From positions 1-64,000 of the forward strand of contig CAZQVB010000001.1 in assembly GCA_964596645.1 (NCBI GenBank): 64,000 nt of DNA, in the 5' to 3' direction. The translations under genes were made by a program, and so were the position numbers. This stretch comes from CAVQEK01 sp964596645. Lineage in GTDB: Bacteria; Bacteroidota; Bacteroidia; Cytophagales; Cyclobacteriaceae. The first letter of the stretch is position 1, and each line of letters starts with the position of its first letter. Of this stretch, positions 8,750 to 17,469 are shown in pieces. Below the pieces are notes generated by a model that worked only from the letters and a program-made list of their open reading frames with translations, searched no databases and was not told the DNA's origin.

Positions 8750-11700
8750 TTACACCCGTTCTATTGTGGTATCATCTGCACGCTCGACGGTGTTTGGGCT
8801 TAGGATTTTCATAATTTTCACGGCCGTTTCGTAGTCGGTCGTCATCAATTCGGCAAAGGCGTTTTTCTCGATTTTCAGCATCACGGTGTCTTCCTCTACC
8901 AGCAGATACTGACCATATACGTTGAGGTCGAAAATGATCTGCTCTTCCAAAAAATAACCGATCTCGTACCGGTGCAGGTGCTCGCCATTGTCGCTATAGT
9001 GGCCGATTGCGCCGTGTAAAAGTATATAGTAATAATCGCTGCTGAGGTTTTCGCCGTCCAGCCTTGTATTGGCTTTGATCAAATCTTCTTCCAGCTGATC
9101 GGCGATCTGCACCAGTGTACTATCGGGCAGGTCGCCCAGCTCGGTATTTACCTTGAGGAAATCCACTATTTCGAACCTCAAATGCGGCCGAAGCTCTATG
9201 GGCTTTTCATTGTGCAAACCCAGTATTACGTTGTTCAAATGATCTCTGGCTGCCGGCTCCAGGCGCTGCACGTTTTCTTTGTACAGCTCTTTGCTGTGGC
9301 GTATCAGTGCCCATGCGGCCAGCTCGCAGAGCAGCAAATCGGGGTTGAAAAGGTTGGCGATCAGCTCCATCATGTACAGCTCAGACCAACCCTTGAGGGC
9401 TACGAGCTGCAGGGCACAGGCCTTCGACCAGCGGTTCGATGTGTTGAACTCGCGATTGATGATGAAGCGGATGACATCCTGCTCTGATATGTCGATTTGC
9501 GGGTGGAACATCTCCAGCCGGCGTACCCGGTCTATATCGGCAATGTCGTCGAACAGTGGGATGATGCGCTGTTTGAGGTCGTCGCTGAGGAAAACGTCCA
9601 GCATTTCTATACCATACGACACGCCCTCGTTGGTGCCGCTGTCTATATTTTCTTCTACCAGCTGTATCGATTTGCGGTCGTATATCATCGACAGCAGCAT
9701 GTAGATGTGGCGGTAGTGCCCGCGCAGCTCATTGCGCAGGGTGAGTATCAGCTTCTCATAGTCGTAATCTTCCGATGCGCGTAGCTTTTCTATGGCAATA
9801 AAATTCCACAAAATGCTGCTCACATCGGCTTCTATCACATACTTGATCTGGGCTATTTGATCGCCCTTGGCCTTGAAGTTGCACATGTTCAGCGCCACCA
9901 ATATCTCCGACACTATCTTCTTGTCGGGATAGTTTATCTTGCTCCACAGATTGGCTATGGCCATTTCGCCCCCTACCCTGCCATATATTTCTACTATGCT
10001 CAGTTTTATTTCTACATCGCGTTCGTTGTTGTAGAACAGCGTCTCAAGATTGGTGAAAGCCGATTCGCCATAGCCGATAAGGGCATCTTTGGCTGTCTCA
10101 CGCAGATTTTTTCTGAACATGTTGTCGAGCAAAAACGGCAACAGCTCCATTTTGCGCAATTGGCCCGCCGACATCATCGCCGCCTTCACTACCGCCGGTT
10201 CGGCATCGTTAAGCAGCTCGATCAGGTCGGCGACAGATTCCGGATAGTCCTGCACACCGATGAGCTCCGCGGCCAGCTTGCGATTTTCTGTTTCTTTGGA
10301 ATTTTTGAAAGAGCGTATTTCCTTCAGTATTGATTTCTTGTGGCTCCGGCCGCCATCATCATTGGCCAGGTTGGTGGTATGCGCAAAAGACATATCGTGC
10401 TCCAGCCGGTCGAGCACCAGCCTGTTGATGTTTGAGTCGGTATTTGCCCGCATCACCTGTATGGCCTGGCCAAACTGCGAGGGAGCAATCTTGGCGAGCA
10501 TCTTTAGTGAAAGCACCATACGGCCCGGGTTGCCCTCCTCTATGTTTTTTTCCAACATATCGATCAGCAGATCCTTGCCTTTGAGCTCTATCTTGTCAGC
10601 CTCAGCTTTCTGATGCTCCAGCTTCAGCCGTATGTTCACTTTGTACAGGTTGTAGATTTTCACAGCCAGGAATATCCAGCCGCCTATGATCAACAGCAAA
10701 ATCCAGGAATAATGAATGAGCTCAATGAAGGGCAGATAGCCCAATAAGAAAATGATGGCACCACCCATGGCCCGTGCAAACTCATTGACCATACCTTCCA
10801 CCTTTGCCTGCACATCGAACCGAATGCGGTTGTCCAGCGGCATAAAGAATAGTTTGAACACCGGATTTTCGGTGGCCTCGCGCAGCGTACGCGTAAATAG
10901 TGCACTGATGGAGATGAACAAGAAGAACCAAATGAAATTGCTATTGAACACATCGAAGCCAAAATAGTGGCCGCTGAACAATGCCAGCCCGGTGAACACC
11001 AGCAGAATAAGCGGAAGTATAAGCAGCGTGGTGCGCAGGCCATACATCGACATGAGTCGCTCATTGACAAAAGTCTGAATGAGCAGGCCGAGGATCATCA
11101 CCGACCCTTCAAACACGCCCAGGAAGCTGGCCAGTTGGGTTTCGTCGGGATACTGCATTTTGGTCACGTTCCAGAATGAGTAGTCCATAAAAGTGTTGGC
11201 CAACATGGACACAAACAGAAAGGCCGCCAGAAACACGATGTAACGGTTTTTGAACAGATTTTGCATTTTGGCTGCCGCCGGCCGCTCGCTCCTGCGCTGG
11301 TGAAAGGCGTTGAGATCGTAGTTGGCCACTATCAGAAATATAAACACGATAGACAGCACGAGGCTCAGCTCACCAATGATGAGAAAATTGGTAATGTTGG
11401 TGATGTAGTTGGTAAGAAAAGGTATGGTGTAATACGCGAAGATGGTGGCTATGAGCTGGCCGGAATCGATGCCGCCAATGATGCGCTTGGACTGTCGCAG
11501 GTCGAACAGGCGGCCGAAAATGCCCCAAAAGCCCAGGAACAAAATAGAGGTAATGGGCCCCAGCATGACGAACAGGGCAAAAATTAGGATATTGGCTTCA
11601 GCATAGTTGAAGAAAACCCTGGCGATGGCTACGAAGATGAACACCACCACAAGGTTGAAAATGGCGAGCCGGCTGTATTTGATGCGCGTTTGTACAAAGG

Positions 11701-11911
11701 CATAGAAACCTGTGGTGATTACGCCCAATACGCCTGACACCAGCAGGGCCTCGCGCAGATATTCACCCATATTATTCAGGAAGAGGGTGGTGGCTACAAT
11801 CTTGTAGGTGGCCAGAAACACGCCCATGAAAAACCCCTTGCCCAGCAATAGCAGCACAGGCTTTTCTTCGCCCTCTACTACATTGAGTATACTTAAGAGT
11901 CCTCGGAGCAT
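8750..11911 (-). CDS. Npt/TLC nucleotide-transporter-like MFS protein fused to HEAT repeats and a cyclic-nucleotide-binding-like domain
   Basis: A 1053-residue fusion. Residues 20-415 contain about 12 hydrophobic segments in the arrangement of ATP/ADP translocase (TLC/Npt)-like MFS proteins, with FFMPLDNRIRFDVQAKVEGMVNEF in the loop region (cited here in outline, about residues 352-375). Residues about 430-880 are helical repeats of HEAT type (DYPESVADLIELLNDAEPA, VVKAAMMSAGQL). Residues about 930-1035 resemble a cyclic-nucleotide-binding beta-roll (YYILLHGAIGHYSDNGE, GYFLEEQIIFD, DTVMLKIEKNAFAELM). Related fusions are often annotated as nucleotide transporters, but transport has not been shown for most of them. 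It lies between two paralogous triple TIR-like genes. A link between TIR-made nucleotides and this protein is only an inference. Confidence 0.72.
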   Translation of the reverse strand: MLRGLLSILNVVEGEEKPVLLLLGKGFFMGVFLATYKIVATTLFLNNMGEYLREALLVSGVLGVITTGFYAFVQTRIKYSRLAIFNLVVVFIFVAIARVFFNYAEANILIFALFVMLGPITSILFLGFWGIFGRLFDLRQSKRIIGGIDSGQLIATIFAYYTIPFLTNYITNITNFLIIGELSLVLSIVFIFLIVANYDLNAFHQRRSERPAAAKMQNLFKNRYIVFLAAFLFVSMLANTFMDYSFWNVTKMQYPDETQLASFLGVFEGSVMILGLLIQTFVNERLMSMYGLRTTLLILPLILLVFTGLALFSGHYFGFDVFNSNFIWFFLFISISALFTRTLREATENPVFKLFFMPLDNRIRFDVQAKVEGMVNEFARAMGGAIIFLLGYLPFIELIHYSWILLLIIGGWIFLAVKIYNLYKVNIRLKLEHQKAEADKIELKGKDLLIDMLEKNIEEGNPGRMVLSLKMLAKIAPSQFGQAIQVMRANTDSNINRLVLDRLEHDMSFAHTTNLANDDGGRSHKKSILKEIRSFKNSKETENRKLAAELIGVQDYPESVADLIELLNDAEPAVVKAAMMSAGQLRKMELLPFLLDNMFRKNLRETAKDALIGYGESAFTNLETLFYNNERDVEIKLSIVEIYGRVGGEMAIANLWSKINYPDKKIVSEILVALNMCNFKAKGDQIAQIKYVIEADVSSILWNFIAIEKLRASEDYDYEKLILTLRNELRGHYRHIYMLLSMIYDRKSIQLVEENIDSGTNEGVSYGIEMLDVFLSDDLKQRIIPLFDDIADIDRVRRLEMFHPQIDISEQDVIRFIINREFNTSNRWSKACALQLVALKGWSELYMMELIANLFNPDLLLCELAAWALIRHSKELYKENVQRLEPAARDHLNNVILGLHNEKPIELRPHLRFEIVDFLKVNTELGDLPDSTLVQIADQLEEDLIKANTRLDGENLSSDYYYILLHGAIGHYSDNGEHLHRYEIGYFLEEQIIFDLNVYGQYLLVEEDTVMLKIEKNAFAELMTTDYETAVKIMKILSPNTVERADDTTIERV

Positions 11912-12042
11912 GATGTGTGGTTAAAGGAGATTCTACAGAAAAGCCAATATTAAGCTGTGCACTAGTGATTTAACGAAACATATCGCCAGCAAAAAGTACA
12001 TGGTGTAATGAATTTTGGCTGTTTGTGCCATTTGCACACCGA
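11912..12042. other. Short intergenic region, nothing recognised
   Basis: This is 131 bp between the second TIR-like gene and the transporter gene. I see no clear promoter of the TAnnTTTG type and no hairpin with a T-run. Read-through from the upstream TIR-like gene is possible. Confidence 0.3.
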
Positions 12043-13416
12043 CTACCTCTGCACCTGCGCCAAAGACAGTTCTTTTGCCAGGGCTTGTGCAGCATCGTTG
12101 TCGGCCAACGGCAGCAGTGTGAATCCATGCTGTGCATACGGCGTGGCCGCAGCGCTTGTAGTGCTGGCCACTATATATCGGGCAACGATGGGCTTGCTTC
12201 GACCGAGGCCCGGCGCCTTCAGCACATCAAATATCTTCATGGTAAGCCACTGCGCATTCACACCGTCGCCAAACACCACCAGCGAGTCGGCGTGGGTGAG
12301 GCTTTCCTGGTGTGCACCGCGATCGGCCATGATGTCGCCGCTGAAAGAAGGTACAAGCACCTGAAGGCCCGCTGACCGAAGGTGATGAAGAAAAGGCGCT
12401 GCAGCATCTTCATCTTGCCGGCTGTACATAAAGTATACGCTGGCGCCTGATGCCGGAGCTGCCGAATCATGGGGTGCATCGTGCTGAGCAAGGTCTTGCT
12501 TTTGCACATCCCACGCGGTGCGTAAATATTGCCGCATTTGTGCGCTGTGCAGGCGCAGTGTTTCTATGTTGTTGTCGCTGCTGTAGCGCTCCACCAACTG
12601 CAGGTATTCGGGCGAGGTGCGCTGCTCCACACCTTCGAACAGCGGCAGTATCCACAGCAAAATGTTGAAATCATGATGTTGTTGTTTCCTTGCGAGGGCC
12701 TGTCGTATCTGCCTGTCTTCTATCAGCACGCCTTCCACCGGCTGCAAGGCCGGGTGTAAAAAGTGCACCGACAACTGCGTGGAAGATATGAGGGCAGCGA
12801 GGGCCTCGTCATTGCCCGCTTCATGCGCAGGCAGCCGGCCGGGAGGTTGCACATGCCAACCAATCGAGGATAATTCGCGCTTAAGCGCAAAGCGTTCGGT
12901 AGAAAAAGGAACAGACACATCGCCGACAAATACAGATTGCCGCGTAGCGGGCTGCACTGCGGCCGTTTTGCTTTTGGCCAATTCTACCATGTCGTAGGCC
13001 AATGCGCTGAGCTGCATGCCAAAGTTGTCGGTATTGCCGTTGTTCCAGGCTGCGGGCGTGTCGAAAGCGGCAATATGATACACCGGCACCTTCATCATCC
13101 ACGATCTTGCACGGGCCGTTCCGGTGTTTTTGTGAATGATGATGTTGTGAAACAGGTCACTTGCCACAACTTCTGCATTGATCAGTTGCTCACAGCGCAG
13201 TATGTCTTCGTCGTTGGCGAGCAGCAGAAGCCGGAAGTGAACGTTGGCGTCTGGCACATGTTCTTCCGCAGGTGCGTCGTGAATCTCTACCGGCATTGGG
13301 CTTATTTGTGGCAGCATCAGTGCAAGCCGCGTGCGAATTTCGCCCGCCCAGGCGCTGTATGCGTCCACTTTGGGCTGAAAATAAATGAACCTGACGCTAA
13401 TTGCAGAAGTAGGCAT
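12043..13416 (-). CDS. Second triple TIR-like domain protein (paralogue of the 7096-8574 product)
   Basis: About 457 residues from the ATG at 13416. An upstream ATG at 13434 is in frame, but 13416 puts the first beta strand (ISVRFIYF) at the same distance from the start as in the paralogue. It has the same three-module plan: residues 1-150, then a module opening with QSVFVGDVS and containing SVHFL, then a module opening with SVYFMYSRQDED. The C-terminal modules align well between the two proteins: FSGD with FTGD, HQESL with HNENL, and KAPGLGRSKPI with KALGLGRDKPI. It is rich in Ala and His compared with its paralogue. It lies upstream of the transporter gene on the same strand. The role is unknown; TIR-type signalling is inferred. 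Confidence 0.68.
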   Translation of the reverse strand: MPTSAISVRFIYFQPKVDAYSAWAGEIRTRLALMLPQISPMPVEIHDAPAEEHVPDANVHFRLLLLANDEDILRCEQLINAEVVASDLFHNIIIHKNTGTARARSWMMKVPVYHIAAFDTPAAWNNGNTDNFGMQLSALAYDMVELAKSKTAAVQPATRQSVFVGDVSVPFSTERFALKRELSSIGWHVQPPGRLPAHEAGNDEALAALISSTQLSVHFLHPALQPVEGVLIEDRQIRQALARKQQHHDFNILLWILPLFEGVEQRTSPEYLQLVERYSSDNNIETLRLHSAQMRQYLRTAWDVQKQDLAQHDAPHDSAAPASGASVYFMYSRQDEDAAAPFLHHLRSAGLQVLVPSFSGDIMADRGAHQESLTHADSLVVFGDGVNAQWLTMKIFDVLKAPGLGRSKPIVARYIVASTTSAAATPYAQHGFTLLPLADNDAAQALAKELSLAQVQR

Positions 13417-13547
13417 ATGCGCAAAGCATAACAATCATGAGCTAAGGTTGCTGACAAAAGCAGCAAACGGTGTCAATTTAGATAAAAAATCAATGCCGTA
13501 AATCAGCAGCGCGCTATGGCGGTGCCGGCACCAGAGCATTGTCCGGT

Positions 13548-14432
13548 TTACTTCTTAAACTTTTCGCGGTTGGTCTCTACAATGTCGCAGAGGTAGCTGT
13601 AGAACGGGTCGGCAAAGTCATCGCGGCGCAGTCCATATTCCACAATGGTTTTCAAGTAGTCCATTTTGCTGCCGATGTCGTAGCGCACACCGGCTATAGT
13701 GTCGGCGATCACCTGCTCGCGCTTGCACAGCATATCAAGTGCATCGGTGAGTTGCACTTCATTATTTTTTCCTTTGGGTATCAGCTCCAGTGTTTTGTAG
13801 ATTTCCGGCGTGAGTATGTACCTGCCGGCGATGGCCAGGTTGGACGGCGCCTCATCTATGGCCGGCTTTTCCACAAACTTATTTACCTCCATTATGTGGT
13901 CGCTCAGCTTCTTGCCGCCCACTATGCCATAGCGCGACACGCTCTCTTTAGGCACTTTTTCTACAGCTATGATGCTGCACTTGTATTGCTCATACACGTC
14001 AATGAGCTGCTGAGTGACGGGTATCACGGAGTTGATGATGGTATCGCCCAGCAGCACGGCAAAGGGTTCGTTGCCGGTATGATATCGCGCGTGATAGATG
14101 GCATCGCCCAGGCCGGTTATTTCTTTCTGCCGTATGTAGTGTATGTTGGCCATATCGGCAATGTGGCGTATTTCATTGAAGAGGGTGTCTTTTTCTTCCA
14201 TGGTCAGCCGCTCTTCCAGCTCTGAGTTGCGGTCGAAATGATCCTCTATGGCGCGCTTGTTCCTGCCTGAAATAATGAGTATATCTTCAATGCCACTATC
14301 CACCGCCTCCTGCACCACAAACTGTATGGTGGGTGTATCGATGATGGGCAACATCTCTTTGGGCTGGGCCTTGGTGGCGGGTAAAAATCGTATGCCCAGG
14401 CCGGCGGCGGGTATTATTGCTTTTCTAATCAT
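13548..14432 (-). CDS. galU: UTP--glucose-1-phosphate uridylyltransferase
   Basis: The 294-residue protein has the usual length for GalU, which makes UDP-glucose from UTP and glucose 1-phosphate. The nucleotide-binding N-terminus AIIPAAGLGIRFLPATK is followed by AQPKEMLPI. Later motifs include GRNKRAIEDHFD, FAVLLGDT, VEKP and VRYDIGSK. The usual Thr in GLGTRF is Ile here, which is conservative but worth noting. The start is 13 bp downstream of the glucuronokinase-like kinase gene, so they form one unit. That partner suggests the enzyme may accept a sugar phosphate made by the kinase in addition to glucose 1-phosphate. Confidence 0.93.
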   Translation of the reverse strand: MIRKAIIPAAGLGIRFLPATKAQPKEMLPIIDTPTIQFVVQEAVDSGIEDILIISGRNKRAIEDHFDRNSELEERLTMEEKDTLFNEIRHIADMANIHYIRQKEITGLGDAIYHARYHTGNEPFAVLLGDTIINSVIPVTQQLIDVYEQYKCSIIAVEKVPKESVSRYGIVGGKKLSDHIMEVNKFVEKPAIDEAPSNLAIAGRYILTPEIYKTLELIPKGKNNEVQLTDALDMLCKREQVIADTIAGVRYDIGSKMDYLKTIVEYGLRRDDFADPFYSYLCDIVETNREKFKK

Positions 14433-14445
14433 GTGCTCGTGTAGG

Positions 14446-15444
14446 TTATATAATAAATGGCTTGATGACGCGGGCGTTTATTTTCTTCATTTGTATCACC
14501 AGGCAGCGCAGTATTTCGTCGTTTTCGTAGGTGCCGATGATGGAGCCTCCCGAGCCTGTAAACTTGGCAGAGGCGCCGCAGGCACGGGCCGTTTGTACCA
14601 GCTCCATGTTGCTGTCGCTGATGTTCATGATCTGTGTGCGCAGGTCGAAATTGCGGTTGATGAGGTTGGCGAGCAGCTTGTAGTCTTTATTCTGTATGGC
14701 CTCTTTGCCTTGTTCGGCAAGCGCGGCGATCTCGGCCAGGGTGTTGTGCACATGCTGGTCGCCTTTATGGTAGCGTGTGCGCATGTCGTTGAACACCGCG
14801 CCACTGCTCACTTTGCCGAGGCCGGTCTTGTAGGCAATGTATATCTGTGGCAGCAGCTTGGCATCCAGGCGCTCATAATGCCCATGACCCTGCTCTTCCA
14901 TTATATTTCGGCTGAAATCCATAAAGACACAGCCTTCATACGCCTGTATCACGCGGTCTTGCAGCCCGGCATTGATGCCCAGTTCTTCCGTTTCAGCATC
15001 CAGCACCAGCGTGGGCAGCTTCTCCAGGGGTATCTTCACATTGTAAAAACGCATGAGCGCACGCATGGTGGCCGTGATGATGGCGCTGGACCCGGCAAGC
15101 CCTACCTGCCGTGGTATGGAGGAGTGGTAGCGCACGGTGAAGTTGCGGTTGTTCAGCCGGATATCGCGCGCCAGACAGTATTCTGAAAACTTTTTGATGG
15201 CCGCCTTCACCAGCCGGTCGCCGCCGTAGTAGCCGGTAAGGCTCACCGACTCTATGAAATGGTGGATGTTGCGATAGATGTTGCGGTCTTGCTCCTGCTG
15301 TTCTATCTGTAGCTCCGGAGATTCATACAAAGAGATGTGGGCGCCAAAGTTGCGCACGATGATGGATATCGTTTTGCCAAAATAGCCATCGGAGGGATTG
15401 CCAAGCAGGCCAGCCCGCGCATAGGCTCTTGATTCTATGATCAT
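14446..15444 (-). CDS. GHMP-family sugar kinase, glucuronokinase-like
   Basis: About 332 residues from the ATG at 15444. The longer frame adds 24 residues lacking similarity, whereas the conserved motif AYARAGLLGNPSDGYFGK begins just after this Met. That motif closely resembles the N-terminus of plant-type glucuronokinases (RxGLLGNPSD-Y-GK). The GHMP ATP-binding loop is PRQVGLAGSSAIITA at about residues 108-122. The C-terminal GHMP motif is KFTGSGGSIIG. GHMP kinases phosphorylate small metabolites on the anomeric or another hydroxyl. Coupling to the following UDP-sugar pyrophosphorylase gene fits salvage of glucuronate (or another sugar) to a UDP-sugar. The exact substrate is inferred. Confidence 0.8.
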   Translation of the reverse strand: MIIESRAYARAGLLGNPSDGYFGKTISIIVRNFGAHISLYESPELQIEQQEQDRNIYRNIHHFIESVSLTGYYGGDRLVKAAIKKFSEYCLARDIRLNNRNFTVRYHSSIPRQVGLAGSSAIITATMRALMRFYNVKIPLEKLPTLVLDAETEELGINAGLQDRVIQAYEGCVFMDFSRNIMEEQGHGHYERLDAKLLPQIYIAYKTGLGKVSSGAVFNDMRTRYHKGDQHVHNTLAEIAALAEQGKEAIQNKDYKLLANLINRNFDLRTQIMNISDSNMELVQTARACGASAKFTGSGGSIIGTYENDEILRCLVIQMKKINARVIKPFII

Positions 15445-15597
15445 GAATGTGTAGCTGTAGGAAAAAACAAAAAAACTTGAAGCGCCGAAATTAACCAAAC
15501 GCCAATCGCCAATCAAAAAAACTGTGCGGCAGTCTCAAGGATTGGTGTAAGCTTACGGGTCGGATGACGACGCCAAGATGGTAAAGTGCCTGCTGCG

Positions 15598-16170
15598 CTA
15601 CTGAGCGCCCCCGGCCGACTGAAAGGGATATTCCAAAAAAATTTCATTCACCGCTGCCATCAGCCGCTCTTCTACCTCATCGCTCTTTTTGCCCAACACG
15701 CCGGTACCCACACCCTGCCACACCAGCTTTTTGGTCTGTGCGTCGAGCATGTCAATGATGATGGTCGTCTCCTTTTTCGAGATGTCGTCGTACCGGCGAT
15801 AGTTGTACGGATCGTATCGCCAGGAGTAGCCCGAAAGGTAGGGGTCGTTGCGGTGGGGGCCGTTGTACTCCTGCAGCTCTTGCTGCGATATCTTGGTGCC
15901 ACCCTGCACCCGTATGATCACCTCGGCATTTTGCTGGCTCTTATAGCCACGTTCGAACATCTCTTCGGCCACGGCATCAAATAAAATCTTTTTGTTCTCT
16001 TCGCTGAAGGAGAAATTGGCAGCCGGCATGCTCTCCGGACTCATAAATTTAAATGCCTTGTACAATTTAAAATTCCCAGTAGTAGGAAATTCCGTTTGAA
16101 TTTTAAACTTTGGCGAGCAGCCCATCGCCAACAAAAGCATTAGTCCGGCTGCTATTATTTTGTTGTTCAT
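15598..16170 (-). CDS. DUF4136-type lipoprotein
   Basis: The product has 190 residues from the ATG at 16170; the longer frame adds non-conserved sequence. The lipobox LAMGC gives a lipidated Cys near residue 18. The body has the DUF4136 plan: an FKFMSPES stretch, then ILFDAVAEEMFERGYKS, a Tyr/Arg-rich loop (YSWRYDPYNYRRYDD), TIIIDMLDAQTKKLVWQGVGTG and a C-terminal helix with EERLMAAVNEIF and YPF. These proteins sit in the envelope; their role is not established. No clear promoter of the TAnnTTTG form was found upstream. Confidence 0.85.
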   Translation of the reverse strand: MNNKIIAAGLMLLLAMGCSPKFKIQTEFPTTGNFKLYKAFKFMSPESMPAANFSFSEENKKILFDAVAEEMFERGYKSQQNAEVIIRVQGGTKISQQELQEYNGPHRNDPYLSGYSWRYDPYNYRRYDDISKKETTIIIDMLDAQTKKLVWQGVGTGVLGKKSDEVEERLMAAVNEIFLEYPFQSAGGAQ

Positions 16171-16365
16171 AAAGTAGAAAGTATATGTCGCTTGTATTCG
16201 GTTTGATCTTGACAAATCTGCAGCGAACAGTCGCACACAGATAGCGCCTAGACCCTTCAAAAAAGAAAAAGGTTTGGGCCGGATATAATTATCGACACCA
16301 CACGCTAACAACGCAGGAGCATTTGTGCCATTGTGGAGCAAACACTGTCGGCATGCTTTCGCAGG

Positions 16366-17469
16366 CTATAAAAAGATATAGGGTAATGCTTTGAAGATGT
16401 AATCGCGCAGCATTTCGTAGGCCTGCAGCTCATCGTTGTTGTAGTTGCCGGCGGTGGTCACAATCACCAGATCGTGCTCAGGTGCCACAAATATGAACTG
16501 GCCGCCCTCGCCCCAGGCAAAGAACATTTGCCTCTTTTGCAGTGTGCTCAGCACGTCTGCGTTATTAGAAAATCGCCACCATTGGTAGCCATAGTTGTAG
16601 TAGCTGGTCACCTGTGAGCGCGAGCGTGTAGAGCGGCCGGCCCAAGTGTCCGGAAATATTTGCGTATCGCCGTATCTGCCATTGTTGATGTACAATTGGC
16701 CAATCTTGGCCAGGTCGATGGTGCGCATGTGCAGGCCCCAGGCGGTATTGGGGTAGCCATCGGGCATTTTTTCCCAAAACCACTCCGTGATGCCGAGCGG
16801 TGCAAAGAGTGCTGAATCGGCGTAAGGCTCTAATGGCCCACCCGCGAGCTTCTCAATGATTGGTGCCATCAGTATGGCATTGCCGCTGTTGTAGTTAAAC
16901 TCAAATCCCGGCTCCCTCGTCATGGGCACAGAAAGCACCTGCTCTACCCAAAGGTCGCTGGTGGACATGGCGTAGGCGTCGTTTTCGGGATTGCCAAAAG
17001 GGTGCGTCCACTCGTCCCAGCGCAGGCCGCTGCGGTTGCCCAGCAGGTGGCTGATCTGCAATTTGTCTTTCTGCGGAATATCAAAAAAATACTGCGGGTA
17101 TTCGGGAAACAAATCGATGATGGGTGTGGTGAGGCTGATGGAATCTCGTGTGCTGTACAGCGTGCCAAACAAGGCCGACACGATACTTTTGGTGGCAGCG
17201 CCCAGCGGATGCAGCTCGTCGCGGCTGTGGCCGTTGTAGTAGTGCTCATACAAAATATCACCGTGCTGAAGAATGAGCAGGCTGTGGATATCGCCAAACT
17301 TGCCGGCAGAGACTTCCTCATGAAGCGTCAGCAGCGTTTCTTCCGACAAGCCCAGCTCGCCGGGCGTGGTATAGCGCAACACCCCCGCGTCGGGTCCGGG
17401 GTTTTCCCTAAGGCAGCCGGTGCTGCCCAGAAAGATCAGGAAGGCCAGGTTTAAGAATATTTTATTCAT
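16366..17469 (-). CDS. Beta-lactamase/penicillin-binding-fold lipoprotein with missing nucleophile
   Basis: This 367-residue lipoprotein (GSTGC, Cys at 19) has the serine beta-lactamase-like (class C/esterase) fold. The body has HSLLILQHGDILYEHY, the motif-1 region LGAATKSIVSALFG at 89-102, HLLGNRSGLRW, FNYNSGN (the Tyr motif) and WGEGGQFIF. The SxxK nucleophile position is alanine (A91-A92-T93-K94), encoded GCT, while Lys94 and the Tyr motif remain. A TCT codon there would restore serine. It may therefore be a binding protein rather than a hydrolase, or the change may be a sequence error. Its start overlaps the stop of the 207-residue barrel gene by 8 bp, so the two are coupled. Confidence 0.85.
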   Translation of the reverse strand: MNKIFLNLAFLIFLGSTGCLRENPGPDAGVLRYTTPGELGLSEETLLTLHEEVSAGKFGDIHSLLILQHGDILYEHYYNGHSRDELHPLGAATKSIVSALFGTLYSTRDSISLTTPIIDLFPEYPQYFFDIPQKDKLQISHLLGNRSGLRWDEWTHPFGNPENDAYAMSTSDLWVEQVLSVPMTREPGFEFNYNSGNAILMAPIIEKLAGGPLEPYADSALFAPLGITEWFWEKMPDGYPNTAWGLHMRTIDLAKIGQLYINNGRYGDTQIFPDTWAGRSTRSRSQVTSYYNYGYQWWRFSNNADVLSTLQKRQMFFAWGEGGQFIFVAPEHDLVIVTTAGNYNNDELQAYEMLRDYIFKALPYIFL

